Source of the DNA: an uncultured Prochlorococcus sp.
Lineage (GTDB): Bacteria; Cyanobacteriota; Cyanobacteriia; PCC-6307; Cyanobiaceae
Length of the DNA stretch: 60,829 nucleotides
Assembly: GCA_902526435.1 (NCBI GenBank)
Contig: CABZLA010000003.1
Coordinates: 1 to 60,829 of the forward strand
Reading direction: 5' to 3'
Part shown: in pieces, positions 10,290-19,726 of the stretch
Numbering within the stretch: the stretch's first letter is position 1
Layout of the letters: each line of letters starts with the position of its first letter
Notes under the pieces: model-generated
Databases searched by the model: none
The model's input: the letters and a program-made list of their open reading frames with translations, nothing else
What the model was told of the DNA's origin: nothing
Translations under genes and position numbers: made by a program

Positions 10290-11192
10290 TTAATTAAGGC
10301 CTTTTTTAATAAGAGTCAAATTATGTTGAAGCATTTTTAAATAAGTATTAACACTCTCATTATCTTGAGAAAGCGAATCAACAAAAAGATCTCCCTGAAA
10401 ATTTGCTCCGGTTTCACTGGCAACAACCATTTGTGATTCATTACTTACTGTGCTTTCACAAAAGACCGATGGGATATTTTTATTTTTTACCAAAGAAATT
10501 GTTCTTGCCATTCTTTTAGGTGTAATTTGACTTTCAGCATTAACAGGCCATAAATAAGCTTCTTTTAATCCGTAATCATTTGTGAGATAAGAGAATGCTC
10601 CTTCACAAGTTACTAGATACCTATTATTTTTCTCAAGATTATTAATAAAAAGTGAAAAATCTTTATCTATTTTAGCGATTTTATTCTTATAAATTTGTCC
10701 GTTATTTTTAAATGATTCTGCTTCGGATGGTTTTAATTCTGATAAAGAATCAACGATAATATCAACATAAATCATTCCCCTTTTTGGGGAAATCCACGCA
10801 TGAGGATTAGGTTTACCTTTATAGAAATCTTCACTTATAAAAATTGGTTCTAATCTATTTGAAATAGTTACTCTCTTAATTTGTAAGTTTGAAACAAATT
10901 TTTCAGCCCATAATTCAAATCCAAATCCATTATCAATAAAAACAGAGGCTTTAGAAGCTTTTATAAGATCACTCGGAGTTGGCTGATAACCATGTACCTC
11001 AACTCCTGGTTTAGTAATTGATTTAACAACAAACTCATCTTTAGCAATATTTTCAATAATATCTGCCAGGACTGTAAAACTTGCCAAAATTACTTCTTTG
11101 TTAGTTTCTTTTTCAAATGAAGTCCTTTTACAAGAATTTGCGCTGAGACTTATTAGAAAAGAAAAAACGAAGAGCAAAAACTTTTTTTTCAT
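10290..11192 (-). CDS. mntC: manganese-binding lipoprotein of ABC importer
   Basis: Periplasmic solute-binding lipoprotein, 300 residues. The N terminus is a lipoprotein signal with lipobox LSANSC and the lipidated Cys at 21. By alignment of spacing with the Synechocystis MntC ligands (His, His, Glu, Asp) the likely metal ligands are His67 (EVHGYQP), His131 (NPHAWISP), Glu197 (TCEGAF) and Asp272 (FVDSLS). A Glu at the third position and the absence of a His-rich loop point to Mn (or Fe) rather than Zn. Cys196 next to the Glu ligand and Cys245, 49 residues later, match the positions of the disulfide described in MntC. It heads the transporter genes, 35 bp downstream of a DUF697 gene. Confidence 0.87.
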   Translation of the reverse strand: MKKKFLLFVFSFLISLSANSCKRTSFEKETNKEVILASFTVLADIIENIAKDEFVVKSITKPGVEVHGYQPTPSDLIKASKASVFIDNGFGFELWAEKFVSNLQIKRVTISNRLEPIFISEDFYKGKPNPHAWISPKRGMIYVDIIVDSLSELKPSEAESFKNNGQIYKNKIAKIDKDFSLFINNLEKNNRYLVTCEGAFSYLTNDYGLKEAYLWPVNAESQITPKRMARTISLVKNKNIPSVFCESTVSNESQMVVASETGANFQGDLFVDSLSQDNESVNTYLKMLQHNLTLIKKGLN

Positions 11193-11227
11193 AATTTTCT
11201 ATAAAATAGATCTAAATTTCGGAATTA

Positions 11228-12553
11228 TTAAGTGAGCCGAATCAATGGATTTTTTAACTCTGGTATCAAAGATTTCCAATTTATTTTTTCATTTTCAAAG
11301 GCTCTCTCAACTATCTTTTCGGAGTTTTCTTTTATAAATTTCAAATCAGGTTCTGAGACTCCTTTTGTTATAGCCATGAAATCTGCCAAAGAACTTGATA
11401 CTACTCTTGTTAAATATGCTGCACTAATTGCTTGGAATGCGCCAGTTACTAACCAATTTGGGCCATGCAATTTTGTTAAGCCTATTAAAGTTTGACCACT
11501 CCATTCAATTACTCCTTGTGCAATTGCAGTCTTTATTATTTGTTTGGATACTTTATCCAATATTTCTGGAGACCAATTACATCCCCATATAGACTTAATT
11601 TCTTTAATCATTAAGGAATTTAGAACGGTCATTGATAAAACATCTATTGATGGAATCGGAGACAAGAAAACAGAAGTAGCAACGATAATTTGATTTCTCC
11701 TCTGTAAATCCTTCAATTGCATTCTTCTTATTCCCTCAATCTCAGATTGCCAATTGATATGCAATCTCTTCAAAAGTCTTTTTTTAGTATTTTCAATATT
11801 ATTGTTTGAACTTATAAAAAACTTACGCAAAGAAAAAGGTATATTTGGCAAGTTATTTTTAGTTTTGTCAAATCTAATTATTCTATTTGCATATTCTCCT
11901 GAAATCTGAGCCTTTACTTCCTCTATTTCATTATTAGAATCTATACCTTTTGTAAATGAAGCAACTAACCAAATGGGCATACTTTTAGGAAGTTTTTCTA
12001 ACCACAAAAAATCATTTGCGGATAGAGGTAATTTTAAAAAATACAAAATAGCATCGCTATTTAAAATTACTTCAGGAACAATTTCAGAAGAATTATATTT
12101 TGGAAGTTTTTCCATAAAATTCAATTCAAATTTATCTTCTTTAAAGTAATTTTTAAATAATGTTGTATTCAAATCAAAATTTTTCTGCCCAATACAATAA
12201 ATCTCCTCTTTTTTCTCTCTATTTAGAATTAATTCAAGAGCTTTTTGTCTATCAATATTTTTTTTTTCTAAATTATTATGCAATTCAATTTCCTCGAAGA
12301 AATCTAGATCTTCATTACAAAGTTTTATCCAACCATCTAAGTCCTTTGGCTCATAAAATTTTGGCTTTTCACTCTTTAAGTAAAAATATCCGGCTAAACA
12401 TAAAATAAAAAAGCCTATTGAACCACCTGCAAAATTTATTAAATCACTTAAAAACCATTCTCCAAAACCTAAAAAAAGTAGAATTATAAATATATTTTTT
12501 TTGGGGAACTTTATTAAATTCTTTAAAAAGTTTTCTTTACTAATATCAAACAC
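11228..12553 (-). CDS. DUF697 domain membrane protein
   Basis: 441 residues with two hydrophobic segments near the N terminus (about 20-52), a charged middle, and a C-terminal domain with IIVATSVFLSPIPSIDVLSM and GPNWLVTGAFQAISAAYLTRV that I recognise as DUF697. In other bacteria this domain is often joined to a GTPase domain (YcjF and Era-like proteins). Here I see no P-loop or NKxD motif; the middle part may be a degenerate GTPase-like domain. It lies 35 bp upstream of mntC on the same strand and could be co-transcribed. Function unknown. Confidence 0.78.
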   Translation of the reverse strand: MFDISKENFLKNLIKFPKKNIFIILLFLGFGEWFLSDLINFAGGSIGFFILCLAGYFYLKSEKPKFYEPKDLDGWIKLCNEDLDFFEEIELHNNLEKKNIDRQKALELILNREKKEEIYCIGQKNFDLNTTLFKNYFKEDKFELNFMEKLPKYNSSEIVPEVILNSDAILYFLKLPLSANDFLWLEKLPKSMPIWLVASFTKGIDSNNEIEEVKAQISGEYANRIIRFDKTKNNLPNIPFSLRKFFISSNNNIENTKKRLLKRLHINWQSEIEGIRRMQLKDLQRRNQIIVATSVFLSPIPSIDVLSMTVLNSLMIKEIKSIWGCNWSPEILDKVSKQIIKTAIAQGVIEWSGQTLIGLTKLHGPNWLVTGAFQAISAAYLTRVVSSSLADFMAITKGVSEPDLKFIKENSEKIVERAFENEKINWKSLIPELKNPLIRLT

Positions 12554-12664
12554 AATACTTTAATATTCTTATTGATATATTAGTGCAAGTTGTGAATGAA
12601 AAAAAGCAAAATTACATAACTCTTCAATTATGGATAAAAATTTTATAGTTCAATTTAAGACTTC

Positions 12665-12694
12665 TTGCATAACTAGGTGGTAAGTTAATAGACT
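12665..12694 (+). promoter_or_regulatory. candidate sigma-70-type promoter
   Basis: TTGCAT at 12665-12670 and TAGACT at 12689-12694 are separated by 18 bp and lie 23 bp before the start of the RG-rich gene at 12718. The spacing and the two boxes fit a group 1 sigma promoter for the trpS-thrS run. In an AT-rich genome such matches arise easily, so this is a suggestion only. Confidence 0.3.
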
Positions 12695-12717
12695 GTTTAA
12701 ATAAAAAAAGAATTTCT

Positions 12718-13164
12718 ATGATGTCAAATTCCAATTACGATAATAATTATGGTCAAGAGAACTACAGAACTCGTGGTAATAATGATAGATCTAACTTTAG
12801 GAATAGATCTGGAGGAAATAGAGATGGTGGAGGATTTCGAATAAGATTAAGTGATAATGAAATGAAAGCTGTTAGATCAATTCAAGAGGCTTTTCAACTT
12901 AAATCTACGGTTGCAGTTTTAGGATTTTCAGTTAGAACACTTAGCGAAATGATTGAAGATAAAGATTTAATGGAATCGATAACAAAATTTGCGAAAAATA
13001 ACAAAAACTCATCTTCACCTAGTAACGCAGTAGTTTCTGAAAATAAAAGTAAAAACATAGCACCTGATCCTTTTGCAAGGCCAGTTAAAAATACCCCTAG
13101 TGAACAGACTCAACCTAACAAAGAAGAAATCAAAAAAGATCAAGAAGAAGTGGATGAGAAATAA
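12718..13164 (+). CDS. conserved unknown protein with RG/N-rich N terminus
   Basis: 148 residues in three parts: a low-complexity Asn/Arg/Gly-rich N terminus (about 1-45, with RNRSGGNRDGGGFRIRL resembling RGG boxes), a compact conserved core (about 46-100, SDNEMKAVRSIQEAF, STVAVLGFSVRTLSEM), and a charged Lys/Glu-rich disordered tail. I do not recognise a named family. The arginine-glycine segment suggests nucleic-acid binding, but that is inference. Two ATGs stand in tandem at 12718 and 12721. The 3' end overlaps trpS by 11 bp in a different frame, which implies translational coupling with the tRNA synthetase gene. Confidence 0.75.
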   Translation: MMSNSNYDNNYGQENYRTRGNNDRSNFRNRSGGNRDGGGFRIRLSDNEMKAVRSIQEAFQLKSTVAVLGFSVRTLSEMIEDKDLMESITKFAKNNKNSSSPSNAVVSENKSKNIAPDPFARPVKNTPSEQTQPNKEEIKKDQEEVDEK

Positions 13165-14170
13165 AAAAAGGATCCTTTCTGGTGTTCAACCTACAGGAGA
13201 TTTACATATCGGTAATTGGCTTGGAGCAATAAGCAATTGGGTTTCACTCCAAGAGAAGCATGAAACTTTCCTTTGTGTAGTTGATCTACATGCAATCACT
13301 ACAGAATATGATCCCAAACAACTTTCTAAAAATACACTTTCCACTGCAGCTTTATATGTTGCTTGTGGTATAGATCCTAAGATTTGTTCTATTTTTGTCC
13401 AAAGCCAGATATCTGCACATTCAGAACTTTGTTGGATATTAAATTGTATGACTCCCATAAATTGGATGGAAAGAATGATCCAATTCAAGGAAAAATCTGT
13501 TCAGCAAGGAAATAATGTTTCTATTGGATTATTTGATTATCCAATTTTAATGGCTGCGGATATTTTGTTATACGATGCTGATTATGTTCCTGTAGGGGAA
13601 GATCAAAAACAACACTTAGAACTTGCCAGAGATATTGCACAACAGAGAATTAATGCCAAATTTAATAAGGAAGAAAAGATATTAAAAATTCCTCAACCAA
13701 TAATTATGAAAAAAGGTTCAAAGATAATGAGCTTAAATGATGGTTCAAAAAAAATGAGTAAAAGTGACATTAACGATGGTAGTAGAATTAATTTGTTAGA
13801 TACTCCTGAAATAATTACAAAAAAAATAAAAAGAGCTAAAAGTGATAGTTATGTGGGAATGGAATTTAATAATCCAGAGAGGCCTGAATCCAGAAATCTT
13901 TTAATGATTTATTCATTATTAAGTGGTAAGGAAGTTTCTGAATTAGAGAACGATTTATCTCACACAGGATGGGGGACATTTAAAAAAATATTTACAGAAC
14001 AAATAATAGAATCGCTTAAACCTATTCAAGAAAAATATCAGGATCTGATTAACGATCCATATGAATTAAATAAGATACTTATCCAAGGTAAAGAGAAAGC
14101 TGAAACGGTGGCAAATAAAACCCTAAGTAGAGTTAAATCTGAATTAGGATTCTTTGAAATAGAGAAATAA
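13154..14170 (+). CDS. trpS: tryptophanyl-tRNA synthetase
   Basis: Class I aminoacyl-tRNA synthetase charging tRNA-Trp. I place the start at the ATG of 13154, giving 338 residues beginning MRNKKRILSGVQPTGDLHIGN; bacterial TrpRS starts in this way, whereas the longer frame from 13073 adds 27 lysine-rich residues that only mirror the upstream gene. The HIGN version of HIGH and the KMSKS loop (GSKKMSKSD) are both present, with GEDQKQHLELARDIA between them. It overlaps the RG-rich gene by 11 bp and is followed by thrS after 3 bp. Confidence 0.95.
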   Translation: MRNKKRILSGVQPTGDLHIGNWLGAISNWVSLQEKHETFLCVVDLHAITTEYDPKQLSKNTLSTAALYVACGIDPKICSIFVQSQISAHSELCWILNCMTPINWMERMIQFKEKSVQQGNNVSIGLFDYPILMAADILLYDADYVPVGEDQKQHLELARDIAQQRINAKFNKEEKILKIPQPIIMKKGSKIMSLNDGSKKMSKSDINDGSRINLLDTPEIITKKIKRAKSDSYVGMEFNNPERPESRNLLMIYSLLSGKEVSELENDLSHTGWGTFKKIFTEQIIESLKPIQEKYQDLINDPYELNKILIQGKEKAETVANKTLSRVKSELGFFEIEK

Positions 14171-14173
14171 ATC

Positions 14174-16090
14174 ATGCCAGAAATAACATTACCAGATGGA
14201 TCTAAAAAAGTATTTGAAAAGCCGGTAACGATTAAAGAAATAGCTAAGAGCATAGGAAATGGCCTAGCCAAAGCAACAATTGCTGGGAAAGTAAATGATG
14301 TTCTTTTTGATGCAACACTTCCCATAGATAATGATTCTAAAGTGGTAATAATTACATCTCGTGATAAAGAAGGTATTGAGATAATTAGGCATTCCTTTGC
14401 TCATTTGATTGGTCATGCCGTTAAACAACTTTATCCAAATATAAAAATGGCAATTGGTCCAGTAATTGATAATGGCTTTTATTATGATATTTTTTCTGAA
14501 TATAGATTTACGCCTGAGGATTTAATAAAAATAGAAAACAGAATTAATCACTTAATTAAAAAAAATTATGATGTTGAGATTTTACAAGTTAGCAAAAAAG
14601 AAGCAATTAAAACTTTTCAAGAAAGAGATGAAACTTTTAAATTAAGAATAATTGAAGAAATTCCTGATGAGGGTCTCATCAATTTATATAAACACGAAGA
14701 ATATATTGATATGTGCAGAGGTCCTCATGTTCCAAATACAAGCCACCTTAGACATTTTAAATTATTAAAGTTATCTGGTTCATATTGGAGAGGTAATAGT
14801 GAAAATGAATCATTACAGAGAATATATGGAACTGCCTGGGCTAAAGAGAAAGAACTCAATGATTACTTAACAAGAATAGAAGAGGCGGAAAAAAGAGATC
14901 ATAGAAAACTTGGAAAAAAGCATTCACTCTTTCACATACAAGAAGAATCTCCAGGTATGATTTTTTGGCATCCAAATGGATGGACAATCTACCAAGTTCT
15001 TGAAAAATATGTAAGAGAAATACTTAATAAAAATGATTATCTAGAAATTAAAACTCCTCAAGCTGTTGATAAATCTCTTTGGGAAAAATCAGGTCATTGG
15101 GATAAATTCAGAGAAGATATGTTCACTACGGCATCAGAAAATAGAACGTATGCAATAAAACCAATGAATTGTCCTTGCCATATTCAAGTATTTAATCAAG
15201 GTTTAAAAAGTTATAAAGATTTACCTATTCGCCTTGCTGAATTTGGTTCTTGTCATAGAAATGAACCCTCTGGGGCATTGCACGGTTTAATGAGAGTTAG
15301 AAATTTTACTCAGGACGATGCACACATTTTCTGTACAGAAGAACAAATACAAGCTGAAGTGTCTACTTTCATTGATCTTGTTTTCGAGGTTTATAAAACT
15401 TTTGGTTTTGATGATATTATTATAAAATTATCAACTCGTCCTGAGAAAAGGGTGGGTAGTGAAAATATTTGGGATAAATCAGAAGAGGCACTTACCAAAG
15501 CTCTTGATAATAAAAGTCTTAAATGGGAATTACAGCCTGGAGAAGGAGCTTTTTATGGTCCAAAAATAGAATTCTCTTTAAAAGATTGTCTAGATAGAGT
15601 TTGGCAATGTGGAACAATTCAAGTTGATTTCTCAATGCCTATAAGATTGGATGCAACTTATGTAGATTTAAATAATGAAAAAAGAAATCCAGTAATGCTA
15701 CACAGGGCAATTTTGGGATCTTTTGAAAGATTTATAGGAATCTTAATAGAACAATATGAAGCCAAATTCCCAATCTGGCTTGCACCTTATCAAATAATTT
15801 TGTTGAGCATTACCGATAGGAATATTGAGAAATGTTTGAAATTTAATCAATTAATAAATACTAAGGGATATCGTTCAAAAGTTGATATTAGAAATGAAAA
15901 AATAGGCTATAAGATAAGAGAAGCAACTATTGGAAGAATTCCGTTAATTGCTGTTATTGGAGATAAAGAAGAACAAGTTGATTCGGTTGCCTTAAGAGCA
16001 TTGGATGGAAAAAATTTAGGAATTTATAAGTTAGATGATCTCTTTAAATTAATGAATAATTTAATAGAAAAAAAAGGAAGAACAGAATAA
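14174..16090 (+). CDS. thrS: threonyl-tRNA synthetase
   Basis: Class II synthetase of 638 residues, full length. Domains in order: TGS (about 1-62), N2 editing domain with [10 protein letters not shown] and CRGPHV, catalytic core (about 240-530) with [10 protein letters not shown] carrying the zinc Cys, [20 protein letters not shown] (motif 2), and [12 protein letters not shown] (motif 3), then the anticodon-binding domain. Starts 3 bp after trpS and is followed by glk after 10 bp, so it is within the rightward run of 12.7-21.8 kb. Confidence 0.97.
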   Translation: MPEITLPDGSKKVFEKPVTIKEIAKSIGNGLAKATIAGKVNDVLFDATLPIDNDSKVVIITSRDKEGIEIIRHSFAHLIGHAVKQLYPNIKMAIGPVIDNGFYYDIFSEYRFTPEDLIKIENRINHLIKKNYDVEILQVSKKEAIKTFQERDETFKLRIIEEIPDEGLINLYKHEEYIDMCRGPHVPNTSHLRHFKLLKLSGSYWRGNSENESLQRIYGTAWAKEKELNDYLTRIEEAEKRDHRKLGKKHSLFHIQEESPGMIFWHPNGWTIYQVLEKYVREILNKNDYLEIKTPQAVDKSLWEKSGHWDKFREDMFTTASENRTYAIKPMNCPCHIQVFNQGLKSYKDLPIRLAEFGSCHRNEPSGALHGLMRVRNFTQDDAHIFCTEEQIQAEVSTFIDLVFEVYKTFGFDDIIIKLSTRPEKRVGSENIWDKSEEALTKALDNKSLKWELQPGEGAFYGPKIEFSLKDCLDRVWQCGTIQVDFSMPIRLDATYVDLNNEKRNPVMLHRAILGSFERFIGILIEQYEAKFPIWLAPYQIILLSITDRNIEKCLKFNQLINTKGYRSKVDIRNEKIGYKIREATIGRIPLIAVIGDKEEQVDSVALRALDGKNLGIYKLDDLFKLMNNLIEKKGRTE

Positions 16091-16100
16091 TTTTGATTAG

Positions 16101-17138
16101 ATGAATTTTCTTGCTTGTGATCTAGGAGGTACAAAAGTTCTTTTAGGAATTTACAAAAAGGATGTTAATACTTATACTCCTAATTTAATTTTTAAAAAAA
16201 AATATGTATCTTCTGAATGGGATTCAATTGACACAATTTTAGAAGATTTCTTAAAAAATGAATGTAAAAACATTAATCATCCTTTTTCTGCTTGCTTCGC
16301 GGTAGCAGGTCCCATATCTAATAACAATGCAGAAATTATTAATTTATCGTGGAATATTTCTGGTGATGGATTAAAAAAGAAATTTAAATTTAAAAGTTGT
16401 GAGCTAATAAATGATTTTGCAGTGCAAATTTATGGAATACCTTTTTTAAAAAAAAGTCAATATTCTGCTATTCAAAATGGAGACAGGTCAGTAGGCGTCA
16501 ACAAAGATTTACATGCAATCGTCGGAGCGGGAACAGGTTTAGGCATTGCAAAAGGCATAATATCTGGAAATAAAGTAAAAGTTTTAGCTAGCGAAGGTGG
16601 TCATGTTGAATACTCGCCAAAGTCAGATTTAGAATGGGAATTAAAGAATTGGCTTAAATACTCTTTAAAAGTTGAAAGAATATCTTGTGAAAGAATTATA
16701 AGTGGGACTGGGTTATCAAGAATAGCTGAGTGGAGACTTAGAAAACCTGATGCCAAAAACCATCCTTTACAAAAATACTTAAAAGAATTAAAAATTTCTG
16801 ATAATTTAAGAAAAGAACTTCCTCAAGAAATTTGTAATCTTTCTAATCAAGGGGATGAGATAATGATTCAAGTGGAGAGAATATGGTTAGATGCATACGC
16901 TTCCTTGTTGGGTGACGTTGCTCTTCAAGAATTATGTTATGGGGGATTATGGATTTCTGGAGGAACCGCTCCAAAACATTTCATAAACTTTAAATCAGGT
17001 TTATTTATGAAACATTTTTCAGATAAAGGGAGATTAAAAGATATTCTTAAAAATATACCTGTGAACGTAATCTTAGATGAAGAGTTTGGATTATTTAGCG
17101 CAGCCTGCAGAGCAAAAATGCTTTCACAAATAGAGTAA
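16101..17138 (+). CDS. glk: glucokinase
   Basis: ATP-dependent phosphorylation of glucose. The 345 residues begin with the phosphate-binding ACDLGGTKVLLGIY and include AIVGAGTGLGIA, the ASEGGHVEYSP substrate loop and a C-terminal GGLWISGGTAPK. This matches the Glk (PF02685-type) family more than ROK kinases, as the ROK zinc motif is absent. It lies between thrS (10 bp) and thrB (7 bp). In a strict photoautotroph its substrate may come from glycogen turnover or imported glucose; that is inference. Confidence 0.88.
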   Translation: MNFLACDLGGTKVLLGIYKKDVNTYTPNLIFKKKYVSSEWDSIDTILEDFLKNECKNINHPFSACFAVAGPISNNNAEIINLSWNISGDGLKKKFKFKSCELINDFAVQIYGIPFLKKSQYSAIQNGDRSVGVNKDLHAIVGAGTGLGIAKGIISGNKVKVLASEGGHVEYSPKSDLEWELKNWLKYSLKVERISCERIISGTGLSRIAEWRLRKPDAKNHPLQKYLKELKISDNLRKELPQEICNLSNQGDEIMIQVERIWLDAYASLLGDVALQELCYGGLWISGGTAPKHFINFKSGLFMKHFSDKGRLKDILKNIPVNVILDEEFGLFSAACRAKMLSQIE

Positions 17139-17145
17139 TTTTCAT

Positions 17146-18093
17146 ATGTCTTCTCCAGAAGTAGGAAAAAAAATTATAGTAACAGTTCCTTCTACAACTG
17201 CTAATTTAGGTCCTGGATTCGACTGTCTAGGTGCAGCATTAGATTTATATAACGAATTTATCTTTACACGAATAGATGGAGGCGGAGATAGATTTGATTT
17301 GATAATGGAGAGTACTGATGGTAATCATTTAAGAGGAGGCCCAGAAAATTTAGTTTTTAGGGCTGCGCAGAAAGTATGGGAAAGTGCCAATATCAAACCT
17401 TTCGCCCTTGAAGCTAGAGTGAAATTAGCAGTCCCCCCCGCTCGCGGATTAGGGAGTAGTGCCACAGCAATAGTTGCAGGATTAATCGGAGCAAATGCGA
17501 TTATGAACTCCCCTTTACCTAAAGAAAAACTTTTAGAACTTGCAATTGATATTGAAGGTCATCCTGATAATGTAGTTCCTTCTGTTTTAGGGGGGCTTTG
17601 TTTAACTGCCAGGTCATCTTCTCAGAGATGGAGAATTATTAGATGTGACTGGCATGATTCCATTAAAACTGTAGTTGCAATACCCGCTATACGTCTTAGT
17701 ACAAGCGAAGCAAGGAGAGTAATGCCAAAGAATGTGCCTATTTCTGATGCTGTAATTAATATGGGAGCACTTACTCTATTACTAAACGGCTTAAAAACAG
17801 GTAATGATGAATTAATAAAAGAGGGAATGTTTGACAAATTACATGAACCATACCGATGGAAGCTTATTAAAGGTGGATTAGAAGTTAAAGATGCAGCACT
17901 ACAAGCTGGCGCTTTGGGCTGTGCAATTAGTGGGGCAGGGCCAAGTATATTAGCTTTGTGTAAAAAGGATAATGGTAGAGAAGTCAGTCAAGCCATGGTA
18001 AAAGCTTGGGAAAACTCAGGTGTAGCAAGCAGAGCACCATATTTGAACGTCCAAACAACTGGCAGTCAATTCAAGGACATCTCTGATAAGTAG
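17146..18093 (+). CDS. thrB: homoserine kinase
   Basis: GHMP-family kinase that phosphorylates L-homoserine in threonine synthesis. 315 residues, full length, with VPSTTANLGPGFDCLG at the N terminus, the ATP-binding PPARGLGSSATAIVAG and the C-terminal ISGAGPSILAL. It lies 7 bp after glk. Its end overlaps a small hairpin (18087-18102). The next gene, ndhD, follows 78 bp later and may have its own promoter. Confidence 0.96.
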   Translation: MSSPEVGKKIIVTVPSTTANLGPGFDCLGAALDLYNEFIFTRIDGGGDRFDLIMESTDGNHLRGGPENLVFRAAQKVWESANIKPFALEARVKLAVPPARGLGSSATAIVAGLIGANAIMNSPLPKEKLLELAIDIEGHPDNVVPSVLGGLCLTARSSSQRWRIIRCDWHDSIKTVVAIPAIRLSTSEARRVMPKNVPISDAVINMGALTLLLNGLKTGNDELIKEGMFDKLHEPYRWKLIKGGLEVKDAALQAGALGCAISGAGPSILALCKKDNGREVSQAMVKAWENSGVASRAPYLNVQTTGSQFKDISDK

Positions 18094-18102
18094 TTTTACT
18101 TA
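18087..18102 (+). terminator. small hairpin over the thrB stop codon
   Basis: TAAGTA-GTTT-TACTTA forms a 6-bp stem with a 4-base loop; the TAG stop of thrB (18091-18093) is inside it. A short T run begins 5 bases later. It is weak and AT-rich, so termination is possible but unproven. Confidence 0.3.
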
Positions 18103-18171
18103 GGCATTTTTAATGTTATAGTCTCAAGCTAGAACAACTTCAACTAGAATAAAAAAATTATTCATTATTCT

Positions 18172-19722
18172 ATGAATTTAGAATCTTTTCCTTTACTATC
18201 CTCTATTGTTTTATTACCCTTAATTGGGGCATTGATAATGCCTTTCTTAAGTTCTAAGGAAGGAGAAGATAATACACTCCCAAGAAATATCTCATTAAGT
18301 TTTTTATTTATAGATTTTCTTCTCATAATTGGAGTACTTTTCCAAAAATTTGATCAAACAAATAGCTCACTACAACTCGTTGAAAGATTAACTTGGCTAC
18401 CCTCAATAGGCCTAGAATGGTCTCTTGGCATAGATGGACTATCTGCACCACTAGTAGCTTTGAGCGGATTAATTACATTTTTATCAGCTGCAGCTAGTTG
18501 GAAAATAAAGAAAAAATCTAATTTATATTTTGCTCTTTTACTAATTCAGGCATCGGCTCAAGCACTAGTTTTCCTTTCTCAAGATTTCTTATTATTTTTC
18601 TTAGCTTGGGAATTAGAATTGGTTCCTGTTTATCTTCTTATTGCTATTTGGGGAGGAAAGAAAAAATTATATGCAGCTACAAAATTTATTCTTTATACTG
18701 CTTTAGCATCATTACTAATACTTATAAGTGGACTTGCACTTGCTTTGAGTGGCGATACATTTACCCTGAATCTCACCGAAATAACAAATAAACATGCCAC
18801 AGGTAGTCTCGCATTATTATCTTATCTAGGTTTTCTAATAGGTTTTGGGGTTAAACTTCCTATCTTCCCATTGCATACTTGGTTACCTGATGCTCATGGG
18901 GAAGCTAATGCTCCAGTATCAATGTTATTAGCGGGTATCCTTTTAAAGATGGGTGGATATGCTCTTTTAAGATTTAATGTTCAAATATTACCCGAAGTGC
19001 ATCTACAACTTGCGCCTGCTTTAATTATTCTTGGGATTATCAATATAATTTATGGAGCCTTAAATGCATTTGCTCAAGATAACGTGAAAAGAAGAATCGC
19101 ATGTAGTTCAGTAAGTCATATGGGTTTTGTTCTTCTGGGTATTGGAGCGGTTGATGCGTTAGGTATAAGCGGAGCAATGCTACAAATGATAAGTCACGGA
19201 CTTATAGCTGCGGCAATGTTCTTCGTCACAGGCTCCTTCTATGAGAGAACAAATACTCTGTCAATTCCAAACATGGGTGGTTTAGCAAAGGTCTTACCAA
19301 TAACATTTGCTTTTTTCTTAGCGAGCTCATTAGCGTCCCTGGCCTTACCAGGAATGAGTGGATTTATAAGCGAAATCACCGTATTCTTAGGTATCACAAG
19401 TCAAGAGAGTTTTAGCTCTCTTTTTAGATCAATCACAATTCTTATTGCAGCAATTGGTCTTGTCCTAACGCCCATATATCTTCTTTCGATGTGCAGAAGA
19501 GTATTTTTCGGACCTAGAATTCCTGCGCTAGCTACCGTAAAAGAAATGAATGGTAGAGAATTGACAATCGGGTTCAGTTTATTATTGCCAACTTTAGTAA
19601 TAGGTTTTTGGCCAAAAATTGCTATAAATTTATATGAATCTTCAACAAACGCTCTCAGTCAACAACTAACTTTAGCTAAGTTAATTGGGTTAATCTCAAA
19701 CATTAGTCAATTTAATCTTTGA
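18172..19722 (+). CDS. ndhD: NAD(P)H-quinone oxidoreductase (NDH-1) subunit 4
   Basis: Proton-pumping membrane subunit of the cyanobacterial NDH-1 complex used in respiration and cyclic electron flow. 516 residues with about 14 hydrophobic segments. Visible motifs include the conserved Glu region in [31 protein letters not shown], the lysine segment [22 protein letters not shown], and [11 protein letters not shown]. It looks like the respiratory NdhD1 type rather than the CO2-uptake NdhD3/D4 type, but I cannot separate paralogues securely by eye. prlC follows after 4 bp. Confidence 0.95.
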   Translation: MNLESFPLLSSIVLLPLIGALIMPFLSSKEGEDNTLPRNISLSFLFIDFLLIIGVLFQKFDQTNSSLQLVERLTWLPSIGLEWSLGIDGLSAPLVALSGLITFLSAAASWKIKKKSNLYFALLLIQASAQALVFLSQDFLLFFLAWELELVPVYLLIAIWGGKKKLYAATKFILYTALASLLILISGLALALSGDTFTLNLTEITNKHATGSLALLSYLGFLIGFGVKLPIFPLHTWLPDAHGEANAPVSMLLAGILLKMGGYALLRFNVQILPEVHLQLAPALIILGIINIIYGALNAFAQDNVKRRIACSSVSHMGFVLLGIGAVDALGISGAMLQMISHGLIAAAMFFVTGSFYERTNTLSIPNMGGLAKVLPITFAFFLASSLASLALPGMSGFISEITVFLGITSQESFSSLFRSITILIAAIGLVLTPIYLLSMCRRVFFGPRIPALATVKEMNGRELTIGFSLLLPTLVIGFWPKIAINLYESSTNALSQQLTLAKLIGLISNISQFNL

Positions 19723-19726
19723 TAAA

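Noticed and set aside
8637-11192. Zinc (ZnuABC) importer
   Set aside because: The third ligand is Glu and not His, there is no His-rich loop, and the Cys pair matches MntC.
13073-13153. Longer N terminus for trpS from 13073
   Set aside because: The extra 27 residues are lysine-rich, lie in a second frame of the upstream gene and are absent from TrpRS; ATG at 13154 places the normal start before ILSGVQPTG.
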